Origin: Plectranthus barbatus
Lineage: Eukaryota > Streptophyta > Magnoliopsida > Lamiales > Lamiaceae
Direction of reading: 5' to 3'
NCBI GenBank assembly: GCA_026898455.1
Contig: JAPKLW010000034.1
Location: 1,235,242-1,299,241 of the forward strand
Length of the DNA: 64,000 nt
The position numbers and the translations under genes were made by a program. This document shows positions 33,960-44,989 of the stretch, in pieces; position 1 is the first letter of the stretch; each line of letters begins with the position of its first letter. The notes below the pieces were generated by a model that saw only the letters and a program-made list of their open reading frames with translations, had not been told where the DNA came from and did not search any database.

Positions 33960-34560
33960 TTAAAAATATAAATTTTATAAAAGTAAATTTTTTACGTGTC
34001 AAACCAAGTCAGTCATTAGTTACGATATATAGGACAAATTAATTCCAAACTTGTAACCATGTATAGGTTTATTGAGTTATAATAGACAATGAATCAACTC
34101 GTTAGTTGAAGCAAAGACAAGTAGGAGACAATCGCAACAGACTTTCAGCCAGTCACTGTGATATCAGAGGAGTAGGAAACTAACCTGATAAGTTACAAGT
34201 CAAGACAAAGATATAAAGACTAAAGTTTGAGGAGACAAAAAAGAACAAGTTAGCTAAGAAAAGATAAGAGACTAACATAAGACAAAAAGAACTAAGGTTT
34301 CAACCTAAGTAAGTCCCAAAAGTTTTATGAACAACTCAAATTCACAACCTATCAAGCTCTCTAGCCTAAAGAATACAGTTCGTAGTAAAGCTTAGAAGTT
34401 TGAAGTCAGTCGGAGAGCCTTGCGACGTGTTTGTGGTAAAGCTCCTGAAGCTACCCAGAAGCTAGACGATCTTTTGGCATCTGAACTACTGTAATAACTG
34501 GTGTCTTTATCTTTCTTATTAATTTACTTGCTTGCATATTTAAAACACAAAGGTTAACTT
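33960..34560 (+). mobile_element. Very old Sirevirus-like LTR remnant
   Basis: The block 'cttgtaaccatgtataggtttattgagttataatagac' (split here only for description, about 34050-34088) aligns with the diagnostic 'cttgtaatccttgtataggatcgaattgagttgtaatagaac' of the LTRs of element C. The flanking words gtgtcaaa and repeated 'gacaag...aagac' fit the same layout. No termini or duplication can be seen. Confidence 0.4.
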
Positions 34561-35500
34561 TAAGAAACTTGACATACCAATGTTGAGCCTCTTCTTCTAC
34601 ATGATGTTCCAGTTCTTGGTCGTAGACGTTTTAGCCATGGTGGTGACCAAACTCATACTCTGTTGGTGACAACCATACGAGATATGATCGTGGTGTTGAG
34701 ATTGGAAGAAGAGACCACCTCGGAATGAGAGTGGGTAATGAGATTTCGGAGAAGCAGATGCACTGTTAACAAATATACTCATATTCATCTCTTATAGAAA
34801 GTACATAATAATCACACAATGAAAGTTCACTTACATAAAGATAAATAAATTCACTTACATAAAAGTTGTAATAAAATGAAAAACACCAGCAAACAATTAT
34901 GGATAATAAGTAGTGTTGCATTTGGCCATGTGAAACCACTAATTAATCCCGGCCATTCTGCAGTGGCCGCCTCCTCGATTGACTCCTACATTAGAATAAC
35001 AATATACAGGGATGTTGCATGTAGATATTTATTTTAAGCATAATTTCACATTATAATTATGCACTAAATTCTTAAATCATCGCATATGCAATAACAATAG
35101 ACAATAGTTTGTTAACAAACTAAAATTCAGTGAGTAATATTATTTACGTATCTCGAAACCAAAACAAAGAAACTTTCCAATTGAATATATAAGAAAGGGG
35201 TTGTTAATTACCAGCTCAAATGGTTGAGAATTATCAATGTTGTTCATTCTCCTAATTAGATGAATAAGATGTTATGTAAAACAAGATTTATTTATATTCA
35301 ATAGCAATCAAATTAATAATAAAAATGCTAATTGTAGGTTAAAAATACGCAGATGTGTGACTTAATTCCCCTTAATGTATGTTTAAATGATAGAAATTGA
35401 AACTAACTTGCTCTATTTTAATAGCCATTAGATTAATAAGAGAACAGTTGAGGTTGATTCATATTTAACATGAGGGGCTAATATATATGCATATGTTAGG
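34561..35500. other. AT-rich intergenic DNA
   Basis: No recognised gene. A 60-codon minus-strand frame at 34597-34788 has no recognisable content. Confidence 0.45.
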
Positions 35501-35503
35501 AGT

Positions 35504-35682
35504 GAATTTAAGGGAGAACTCATATTTAATAATGAACTATGAAATCTTATTATAATGTGTATGATACTTCAGTATAACGTGTGTTATATTTCATTACAAT
35601 ACATTTTAATTATAATGAAATATCACAAACATTATAATAAAAATTTGTAGTTCATTCGTAAAATGAATTCTCTTAATATAGG
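35504..35682. mobile_element. Small palindromic MITE
   Basis: Terminal inverted repeats: the left begins ttaagggagaactcat, and the right, complemented, begins ttaagagaattcat. The arms then share tgaactat and ttattataatgt. The whole is about 180 bp and folds into one long hairpin. The short TTA/TAA-type ends would fit a Tourist/Harbinger-like element. No proof of a target duplication. Confidence 0.5.
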
Positions 35683-35775
35683 GAGTTCATCCCATACTAA
35701 AAGTTAGTTTGTACTAAATAGAAATGAATTTACACCATTCATCTAAAAAATCAATGGTTGAGATTAAAACATTTT

Positions 35776-36567
35776 GGCTAAATAGGGAAAAAGTCCCTAA
35801 ACTATTGATATTTTTGAAAAATACCCAAATCTATTTCCATAAGTTAAAAATACCCCTATCTTTACTTTTATCTATGAATTATACTCTATTAATATTTTGA
35901 AAAAATACCCCAATGTATTATAATTAATTAAAAATACCTCAATCTTTAATTTCGTTTACGAATTATACCAAAACGAGAAATATTATTAGCTCACACAAAG
36001 ATGATTGTCAAAACAACTATCTTCGTCCGTATTAAATTTAATATATTAAACAATCAATATTTTCTATATATTATTAAATGTATTTAAACTTCATATTCTA
36101 CTCTCTTTTTTTCCTTCGGTTGGTGTAATGTCCAATCCAGACAAAGGTGCATACATTTCGATACAAGATCACACGTCAGAACACGCAGTGAGACAAAAAA
36201 AATAAGGAATTCAAGCAACCGAAGAAAACAAAAAAAGAGCAGAATATGAAGATAAATGCATTTGAATATGTAACAAATATTGATTGTTTAATACATTAAA
36301 TTTAACACGGACGATGATAGATGTTTTGACTGCCATATTTGTGTGAGCCAATAATATTTCTTGTTTTGGTATAATTCATAAACGAAATTAAAGATTTGGG
36401 TATTTTTAACTAATAATAATATATTGGGGTATTTTACCAAAATATCAATAGATCAAGGTAAAATTCATAAATGGAAGTAAAGATTGGGGTATTTTTAACT
36501 TATGAAAATAAATTGGGGTATTTTTTCGAAAACGTCAATAGTTTAGGATATTTTTCCCTATTTACCC
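35776..36567. mobile_element. Non-autonomous MULE-like element with perfect 9-bp TSD
   Basis: 792 bp flanked by an exact 9-bp duplication, aaacatttt, at 35767-35775 and 36568-36576. The terminal inverted repeats start ggctaaatagggaaa on the left and gggtaaatagggaaa on the complemented right, and continue with interruptions for roughly 300 bp per arm. Nine-base duplications with long inverted repeats are the mark of Mutator-like elements. It has no transposase. A partial relative lies at about 29205-29515. Confidence 0.88.
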
Positions 36568-36596
36568 AAACATTTTTCCAGATTTTATGCTTTTTT

Positions 36597-36641
36597 GCTT
36601 TATAAATCATGCTTAATCGAATTAAGCATGATTTATAAAGC
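36597..36641. other. Perfect 21-bp-arm hairpin
   Basis: An exact inverted repeat, gctttataaatcatgcttaat then a 3-base loop (cga), then its complement. It lies in the right half of the outer MITE and is probably that element's centre. Confidence 0.9.
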
Positions 36642-36773
36642 AATTAAGCCCGAACGAAGATTATGCTTAATTTTTTAATCTTTGATGCTTTAATCTCAAC
36701 CATTGATGCTATCAATCCAATGGCTGAGATTCATTCCTATTTAGTACAAACTTTAATTTTAACACTTAATCAT

Positions 36774-36778
<5 letters not shown>

Positions 36779-36832
<54 letters not shown>
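36779..36832. repeat. (CT)n(AT)n compound microsatellite
   Basis: About 13 CT units run straight into about 13 AT units, 80 bp from the 3' end of the NB-LRR gene. Confidence 0.9.
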
Positions 36833-36837
<5 letters not shown>

Positions 36838-37400
36838 AATTCAAGTAGAATGGTTTAAAAAATAAAATAAAATAATACAATTCAAGTGGGATGTTTGTTT
36901 TTCTAACCTCAACACCGTTGCTGCAACGCATCATTCAAATCCTTGGCAACACCAACTTCTTTACCATTTATTTTGAAACTTGTCAAATTTTGTGTAGTTA
37001 AGGGTCCCAAGCTGAAATTCTTCATATCATAGCAGCTCATAATTTCCACTCTCCTCAAGGAAGGCAACTCAACACCACATTTCCATACACAAAAGCTCGT
37101 CAATTTGGGTAAGTGATCCAAATCAAGCTCCTGCAGCTTAGGAAATAGATGAGTCCTTTCACCACCATTCACTACTTCCCCCTCATCTTCAATCACTTTT
37201 ACCATCTCACCACAGTGCTGTATAATTAATTTTGTGAGATTCACAAGAGCTCTAGTGATTGAAGAGGAAAATAAACTCTTGCTACTTTGGTACTCAGAAA
37301 TTACTAACACTTCCAATCCATTAAAGATGGATACATGAATTATGTGACCACCAAATGAATTCCAATCAGATGTTAATGCTTTCAGACACCTCAATGACAC

Positions 37401-37737
37401 CTGCAATTCAAATAATTATATTTACAACCAACTTCATAATATGTGACCATCTACTCCTACTAATATATAAATTCCACTTTGTATACTCTGAAATATGAGG
37501 AGAGAATGAACTATTTATAATTAGGATTTCAAATCCTAATAGGCAATTTTATTGGGTAGCCATGAGATCTAATGCAAAAAAAAAAAATTAACCGAATTGC
37601 AAATTGTTTGATATGATGGAAGTTGGAACCCACAAAACATGATTTGAAGTTACGTATATAAATAAGATTAGTATGTTATGTATCGAAAAGAAATTCTATG
37701 AGAAGCAAAAAGCAAAAGAGAAAAATGTGGGTCGTAC
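37401..37737 (-). other. Intron of the CNL gene
   Basis: Minus strand: donor GAG|GTACGA after ..SLSQPQE and acceptor TTTGAATTGCAG|GTGTCATTG before VSLRCLKALTSDW. The length is 337 bp, AT-rich, phase 0. A (A)n run and no coding frame support a real intron. Confidence 0.8.
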
Positions 37738-38823
37738 CTCTTGTGGTTGGCTTAAGGAATGGTCAATATGTGCATTAGCTTTGCTTATGCCTTCTCTTGA
37801 GTTGTTGTCTTTCCCTTCTGAAACCATAAGTTTCAATTTTCCGCAATTTAGAATTTGCATTGTTCTTAGTTGAGGTAAATCAATGCCTTGATAACCATGA
37901 TAGAAACTTGTTAGATTTGGCAGATCACATAATTGAACATGCTTCAGTTTTGGGAACAATATTCTTGAAATATGATGACAAGAATTGTTTTTATTTTTTT
38001 CCCACATAAACAGATGTTCCATCTTCTCACAATTCGAAATGTTCAAAGTCTCAAGCTGCGAAAGGTAATCCTTTTCAAAATGTACACTACTGCTTTCCCA
38101 GAAATGTTTTAGTGCTGGTAGACCATAGAGTATTAATCTCTTGAGATTGAACCACCAAATCGGACCATCACATATCTCTTCTAATTTAGGAAGATAGAAA
38201 AGCATCAAATACTCTATGGAAGATAACACACAAGCACCACCATCCTCCATTGATGTTGTTACCATTTTCTTCATACTGTTACACCGACCCAACTCCAACA
38301 CCTTGATGTTTTCGATTTTAGCCAACTCCACCTTATTTACACCATTTCAAGTTAACAACAAACATTCGGGATCTCTTAGAAGCTGCGTCTCTATCCAATT
38401 TCCTAGCCTACTTTCTTCCTTCCAGCACAGGCTCAGTTTCTTGTGGGACCAATCACAATCATAATATCTTGGCTCACCAGAAAATCTAATGTCGAATTTG
38501 TCCAACTTTGATGAAAGTTGTATGTTTTCCATAGCTAATGAATAGTCCTCTATCTTAATCTCCAAGCACCTTAATTTGGTCAAGGCCTCCAACTCTCTCA
38601 CTCCAGCATTCTCTCTTTCTTCTCCATCCTCCGCTTCCCATTTCTTGAAGCTGTTCAACATCTTCAACTCCTCCAACTCTACTAGACTTGATATGATGCC
38701 TCGATTTATTATTTGGAGATTTTCACATCTTGTAATATCTAACACTTTCAGCCGATTTAGTTTCTTCATCTCGATGACAAATGAGAATCTCAAGGCTTAC
38801 AAACTCCCCAACAATAGATAATG

Positions 38824-40538
38824 TCTCAGACTCTCAATGAATCTATGACCAAAGTCTTGAGATTTTTTAGCGATTGTGTTGTGCATGGCAGTGATGTGAA
38901 TGAGTCATTTTCAATGTAAAACACATAGAGATCTCTAATGCCTTGAAGAAAGTTGTTATCCAATTTGAATTCCTCATTCGCTGAATAACTACTCCAAAAG
39001 ACAAGTCGTAAATCTGGGTAGGTCAATCCAGAAGTAAGCTCATTTCTTTGGAAAGAAGAAATCAAAGAGCAATCATTGCTACCAATATATCTTTCCTGTT
39101 TTGCAATGAAAACGCAAGCATCGCGAACAACATCATGCATTCTCACATAATCATCTCCACGATCGGAATCTAACAACAAAGATCGACTTTTAAGAGTCTT
39201 TGTTAGTGACCGCATCCTATTCCTTACTTCCTCCACGCCTCCTTTGAATATGCCTAATCCTATACAAAAATAAGTCAAGTGCTCTAGAGGAATTGACTCA
39301 TCTTCAAGATACAAACAACAAAGCAAGAATACGAACTTGTGCTTAGGTCCCAAGACATCGTAACTTAATTTTAGGGGATTATAAATATTTGCAATCAATT
39401 CTGGGATATCTGGATCACATTGTGTCAATTGTCGTAATGCATCTTTCCAAATAGACACATTCATCTCCTCTCTTAGAACAACACCAACAGTTGTAAGGGC
39501 GATCGGCAATCCTTGGCATTCACGCGCAACTTCTTTTGCTATAGAATTCAACTTAGTATTATCCACACATATGCCGGCTCTCTTTCTAAACAAAAACCAA
39601 GCGTCTTCCTTCAATAACACATCCATCCCAAAAATGTTTTCAATATTCATTGCACTCAGATCATCACGATTACGAGATGTTAAAAGAATTGTGCACCCTT
39701 TGTAATTACAAGGAATTCCTAGATTCTCTAGCACAAGTCTTTCCCAAACATCATCCAATATTAGTAGAATTCTCTTTGAGCCACTTAGCCTAGCATATAA
39801 TTTTTGTGCCACTAGAGCTTCAGAAGTTTCATCTTTAAGATTTGATAAACCTAAAGATCCACCGATTTCAATCTGAATTTTCAACTTATTTATCGGAGGT
39901 TGGCTGATGACTGCCATCACAACTTCGTCAAATATATGCTCCTCCAATACTCTGCTCATAATTCTTTTGGCCATGGTAGTTTTTCCAATACCTCCCATCC
40001 CACATATCCCCACCGTATTCACATCCCCGACTTTCAAAGTTGCCATGATGTCTTCTTCAATTTGTTTTCTCGACTCGAATACATATGATTTTTCCAATGG
40101 GATTGCTTCTCTTGCTGCTGGAGGTCTTGGCTGGGATATAGCATCATCAGTAAAATTGCATTGCCCTAGAAGTTCTTTCAAACGATCACTTGTTTTCTTA
40201 GCCTTTTTGCTAAGAGAAAAGCGAGCGCTAAGCTTCAAACAACAATTTTCTACATTTGGGACTTCATCCAAAATCCCATCCATTTCATCTTTGATATTAC
40301 TGGAATTCTTTAACCAACTCTCAACCTCACCGGAAATGACTCTTACATCATCTTTTGCTATATCAACTTTCCCCTGCAAGTCCCCTGCTGCAACTTGTAG
40401 TTTTTTGGCTTCATTTTTCATACTAGCAATATTGCTAGTGAAGCAACAGAGGTAATTGAATTGACGTATGATTGGTGCAGCTACCCATTTTGCTACTTCT
40501 ATAGCTGGTCCAACAAAACCCGCAGCAATATCTGCCAT
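38824..40538 (-). CDS. CNL exon 1 open frame: CC and NB-ARC domains
   Basis: An uninterrupted frame of about 570 codons from ATG 40538 to the TGA at 38824-38826, ending LKTLVIDSLRV. The frame could be read as beginning three codons upstream at a TTG; the ATG is preferred because MADIAAGF.. is the natural start of this subgroup. If transcribed it would make a truncated CC-NB protein that stops just inside the LRRs. Some plants express such CN proteins, so a residual role is possible but not shown. The coiled coil has no clear EDVID motif, as expected for RPS5-like members. Confidence 0.85.
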
Positions 40539-40729
40539 CTCCCGCAACTCAGTTCAATGCTTTTGTATCAAATGAGAAACATTTAACACCTTTGATAAAA
40601 CCACAATAATAATGTAAGAGTATTTCATCTTGTTCACGAAATTAATTTCCTTTTTATAATACAACATAAAAAATAAATGCAATCCATCAACATTGAAGTG
40701 AAATTATAAGGAGTGGGGTGTGTCTAGTT

Positions 40730-40769
<40 letters not shown>

Positions 40770-41110
40770 TTTTTTTAATTGAGGAATTTTTGTAAACCAA
40801 ATATTCATTTGCAAAATTTTCTTCAATGATCCAGATAGCTAATATTGTCAATTCTATTTTTGTGAACCAAATGTTCATTTGCAAAATTATGGGAAGTGAA
40901 CTATATATATAGAGTGAGAAGTTGTGTAAAAAAAAGGCGTAGAATTAAATTTAAAGCATGTCAACGCGTAGATTAGCATGTAAACTTAACACTAATTATT
41001 ATAATACACAATTCTATACAGCTATAATTTACCATAAAACAGGAAGGACTAACCTTTCAAGCTTCAACGCCAGAAAAATTCTCAAATTGATGAGAGAATA
41101 GAAGAGAAGA
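40539..41110 (-). promoter_or_regulatory. Upstream region of the CNL gene
   Basis: AT-rich, with an (AT)n run at 40733-40764 and two direct copies of a 'gaaccaaatgttcatttgcaaaatt' type unit (about 40790-40821 and 40862-40889). No single TATA box can be chosen, and no open reading frame is present. This must hold the promoter if the gene is transcribed. Confidence 0.35.
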
Positions 41111-41549
41111 GAGATGAATAAGACAGAGGTCAAATGAAGAGAAAAAAGAGATCAGTCATTGGTCATTTTTTATTCTATACTACTACTGTTTTATGATTTT
41201 GATGTTTACCTAACACTTGACCAATCAGATATCTGTTTTGTTTCTTTCTTTCTGTTCTTTTCTTTATGTTACGTCGTCTTTTTTTTTTTTTTTAGATTTT
41301 TATTTGGTGGTATAGATATGATGAATTGTTTTGCTCTAGACTTTGTCAAATGCTTCTTTTTCTTTTATTCATGATGTTTTCTGATACGTCTAACAATGTT
41401 ATGCAAAAGAAGGATGATATACACAAGCCCATTTGCCATGTTCAATCTCACAGCCCAAATAGATCTGATTCCAGGCCCAATTAGCTATATACGGAGTCCA
41501 AACAGCTAGGGTAGAATGTATTATGTTAAGTATATATTCTACATTGTAA
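41111..41549. other. Intergenic DNA
   Basis: T-rich in its first half; no gene recognised. Confidence 0.45.
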
Positions 41550-41557
41550 GGAAGAAT

Positions 41558-42222
41558 TAGGGATGTCAAACGGGCCAACCCATCGGACTTCGGGTCAGCC
41601 CTATCGGGCTGTGGGTTAATCGGTCCGGGTCAAATCGGGTTGTAAATTTTTCGGGCTATAAAATCTTGACCCTAACCCTAACCCTTCGGTTTTCGGGCAA
41701 GCCCGTCGGGCCAATATTATTTTTTATTTTTAATATATTTTCACTTTTTTATTATTTAAAATATTGAAAAATAAACAAAATATTACTTCCCTCTTATAAA
41801 AATGCAAAACACATCACAAAGATTTATATAATGATACATTTAACTATTAAAAATATATTATTTATTTATTTTAGCAATATTTGAATATGTTTTAACTTCA
41901 TAAATAAGTAAACTTAACTATGTATTGAATATATTTGAACTAAATACAATAATATAACTTAAAACTTAATTTATAAATATCATCTTAAATATTAGAAGTA
42001 GATTTTAGTACTATAATTATAAAAAATATATTAATAAAAATAATAATCGGGTTGATTGGGCCAACCCGTCGGGTTTCGGGCTCAACCCTATTGGGCCTCG
42101 GGTCATTCGGTCCCAGGCTATTCGGACTATTTTTTCTGGCCAAAATATCTCGACCCTAACCCGCATTTTGGCTCGGGTTAATCAGGTCAACCTGCAGGTT
42201 TCAGGCTCTATAGACATCCCTA
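41558..42222. mobile_element. Non-autonomous hAT-type element with exact 8-bp TSD
   Basis: 665 bp, flanked by ggaagaat at 41550-41557 and 42223-42230, an exact 8-bp duplication. Both ends read tagggatgtc (the right as gacatcccta), a 10-bp inverted repeat. Near both ends are GC-richer words such as cgggcc, cgggttaatcgg and cccgtcggg, and the centre is AT-rich. It has no transposase frame. The duplication length and end sequence fit the hAT superfamily. Confidence 0.88.
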
Positions 42223-42230
42223 GGAAGAAT

Positions 42231-42527
42231 GGAACTAAGAAATGAATTAAACAATCTAAGTCATCTTCCTCTTTTATTCTTGGTTTCTCTCCTTTTCTTG
42301 TTCATGGAGTAAGAATTCACTCGAAGAGTTCCCTATCTTGATACATAGTCGTATCATTTTCCTTTTTCTGATTTTGTTTTGAATAAGATTGAGTATTTCT
42401 GAAGATGTATCTCCTATTCTACATTAACAATAATGGTGACAAAGTTTAACCCACAAAGGTCGTCTTTTTTTTTTTTTTTTTTAAATTTCTTTTCATTGTA
42501 TCTTTATATAATGAAAATCGCATAAAG
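42231..42527. other. Intergenic DNA
   Basis: No gene or repeat end recognised; contains a poly-T run near 42467-42482. Confidence 0.45.
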
Positions 42528-42925
42528 TTACCCCAATTTAAAAAGGGCAAAACTTCAAATTTAGTACTAACTATGCGATTTCTTTTAAAAAAATCTCGTA
42601 CAAATTATCATATTTTTCAATGACCAAAATATGAGAAACTATACTAATATAGGATAGAAAATTTTTCCAACGATGGAAAACTAACTTTGCTCGCCGAAAA
42701 TCCCCCGATTCATTTACAATCTTATATAATTCTATTAAATGACGTTAATTTTTGGTGAGTACAGTGTTCTTTTTGTCACCGGAAAAAAAATTTATATCCA
42801 ATATTTGTATAATTTCTAATAGTTTAGACATTTATTTGCAAAATATGATAGTTTGTATTCAATTTGAAAAAAAAAAGGCATGTTTTGTACTAGATTTGAA
42901 GGTTTGGCCAGTTTAAAATATAGCT
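42528..42925. mobile_element. Inverted-repeat element, about 0.4 kb
   Basis: The left arm (ttaaaaagggcaaaacttcaaatttagtac) and the complemented right arm (ttttaaactggccaaaccttcaaatctagtac) are inverted copies. The similarity continues inward (aaattatcatattttt against aaactatcatattttg) for about 150 bp. There is no coding frame. No certain target duplication. Confidence 0.6.
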
Positions 42926-43439
42926 TAAAAAGTTTTTCATTTGAAGAAGCTCAGCAATGTCTTAAGAAGACATTGTGACAATAGTGACACTACATTTTCT
43001 ACTTACAACAGATTTGATATCCAAAATATTAATAACATTATATTTTATGTTTATACTAGAATGAAAATCTGAAAATATTCTAAAAAATAAAAATCTTGCA
43101 TTGAACTGCTAGTTTAAATGTGCATAATAACTTACAAAAAATCTCATTTTGGAAGTGGCATCTAGTTTACAAATTGGGTGAGAGTCGTGATTTAAATGGC
43201 CATGATCTCTTATCTTTATCCAATTAAATAAGAGCCCAGACAACAAGGTATAACCAAGAAACATGTCTTGGTTATACATCTATAAGCTGATAACTGATAA
43301 ACCAGAAAGAAAAACCCCAATGATCACAAATGATGAATATTTCTTTCTATACATCTATAAGCTGCAACAAACAATATTCTTGCACACCCCAGCTGTACAT
43401 GTACATGATCACAGGCTTTGTAGCTAGGCAACTCAACCA

Positions 43440-44162
43440 TTAGGGAATTAGGGAATTATATCCAAAGTATACTTTTTTTGGGGATTTTATTCTAAAATGC
43501 AAACTCAACTGTTAAATGTCATGTGGCACATCATTACCATGTGAAATTGTCGTGGCATTTTTTATTTTTTCAATAATATTTTTATTTTTCGATAATTAAT
43601 GTATTTTTTATTTTTTTAAATACTTTATTTTTGAATAATTTTATTATTTCTTAAATAATACTTTTATCTTCAACTATAATTCTTTTAAATATTTTTACTA
43701 ATTTCTAACTAATATTTTTATTTTAAATAAAAATAATTGTAATATTTAAAAAAATTAAATTATATTAAAAAAATAATAGTCAAAATATAAAAATATTATT
43801 TTAATTTTAATTACTTTATTTTTTGAAATTCTTAAGTCTTTATTTTGAATAATATTTCTTATTTATTAAATAATACTTTTACTTTTCAAGTATCATTTTT
43901 ATTTAAAATTTAAATATTTAAACATAAAATTTTAGTTAAAAATTTTACAAAAACATTTTATAAATTAAAAATAATAGTTGATGACAAAAATATTATTCTA
44001 AAATAAAATATATAAAAAAACAAAAAATACATTAATTATCAAATTAAAATATATCAAAAATACAAAATACCACGTCAATGACACATTTCATTGATGTGGC
44101 AATGAGTCAACATCACATCAACGCCACATGGCAATTAACATTTGAGTTGGCATTCCCTAATT
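43440..44162. mobile_element. Inverted-repeat element, about 0.7 kb
   Basis: The left arm near 43490-43560 (gcaaactcaactgttaaatg..catgtggcac..) matches the complemented right arm near 44150-44060 (gccaactcaaatgttaattg..catgtggcg..). The centre is extremely AT-rich with T-rich and A-rich halves. A gggaatta word occurs at both ends. Class not certain, perhaps Mutator-like. Confidence 0.5.
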
Positions 44163-44164
44163 AA

Positions 44165-44985
44165 CACTAAAAGAAAAACATTGAACAACATGAAAAAGAC
44201 AACACTTCCAAAAAGTGTTGTTGTAAATAAAAGTGTTGTCTTTTAGTACAAAAATACGTTAGAAGACAATGATTTTAAAGTAGTGTTGTTTTTTACGTGT
44301 TGTCTATTATAAAAAAGACAACAGTTGCCTTTTTGTGTTGTTATATAAGTGCTGTTATTCTAATTTTTTTAATTATTCTAATTTATTGATAATTAATTTC
44401 CTACCCATTTAAATGAAAATCTAAAGTTTTAAACTTTTATATATATAAATTATACTAAAATAAACTTAATTTAAATGGATTAAATATAAAATTAAAACAT
44501 AAATTAGTAAAGTAAAAAATTTCAACCCTCATCATTTTCTAAAATCCCTAATAGTGACTCTAGTTTCCGCACCCCCACACACTACACATCTGCGATTTAT
44601 TCTCCACCCACCCACAGCTGTCCACTTTTCCTCCTCCGGACGCACCTTCTTCCTCCACTCCGGCTGCAGCTCATCTCTACCCACGCCGCCATCCATATTT
44701 CTCCTCCTGCCGGCCGTAGCTCCTGCCCCCATCGTGCCACTTTGCCAGTTTCGCATCGTGAGCTTTCATCCCCCGTGAGCGGTATGCTTCAGCCCTGGGC
44801 GCAACACATCTCCCACAAGTCGAGCGTCGTCGTTCTGTTCCATATAACTAGCCAGTAAGATTCTTCTCTCGAATGCGCTGTCCATCTCGTAATGGGGTCT
44901 AAGAAATCTATCTATGCAAAAAAAAATTGGTTAATCTTGAAGGGATTGCCGTCAAACTGAATTGTCAATCCCTGACCAAGATTGA
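44165..44985 (+). mobile_element. 5' end of a CACTA-type (En/Spm) transposon, truncated
   Basis: It begins CACTAAAAGAAAAAC at 44165. It then has several inverted copies of a motif around agtgttgt and agacaacac (44200-44340), the subterminal repeats to which transposase binds in CACTA elements. A C-rich leader-like block (44560-44870) follows. The element is cut off by LTR sequence near 44990, so no transposase or second end is visible here. Confidence 0.6.
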
Positions 44986-44989
44986 AATT

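Larger units (their letters stand above)
35697..36762. mobile_element. Outer MITE split by the MULE-like insertion
   Basis: The left arm (gtttgtactaaatag..aatggttgagattaaa, 35707-35770) and the right arm (complement, about 36760-36690: gtttgtactaaatagg..aatggttgagattaaa) are inverted copies of each other. The centre of this older element is occupied by the insertion at 35776-36567 and by the perfect hairpin at 36597-36641. With the insertion removed the outer element would be about 270 bp. Confidence 0.6.
36909..40538 (-). pseudogene. CC-NB-LRR disease-resistance-type gene (CNL), LRR part broken
   Basis: CNL proteins sense pathogen effectors in the plant cell and trigger immune signalling as ATP/ADP-switched oligomers. 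The start is the ATG at 40538 (MADIAAGFVGPAIEVAKW). Exon 1 encodes a coiled-coil region (residues 1-150), then an NB-ARC domain: P-loop GMGGIGKTT near 180-188, kinase-2 LLILDDVWE near 258-266, TILLTSRN near 283-290, GLPIAL near 343-348, FLLCCLYLED near 404-413 and MHDVVRD near 467-473. LRRs follow. An intron (37401-37737, GT..AG, phase 0) separates a final LRR exon (36909-37400). The motifs suggest the RPS5/RPS2-like subgroup. Two frameshifts (38770-38832) and a TGA (38347-38349) interrupt the LRRs. Everything up to the MHD motif is open, so loss looks recent, or the breaks are assembly errors. Confidence 0.9.

Noticed and set aside
39900..40455. 182-codon + strand frame over the NB-LRR gene
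   Set aside because: It is the antisense shadow of the NB-ARC exon, whose motifs are unambiguous on the minus strand.
44532..44778. Frames of about 74 codons on both strands in a C-rich block
   Set aside because: The block looks like the leader of the truncated CACTA element; no domain, and both strands are open because of base composition.
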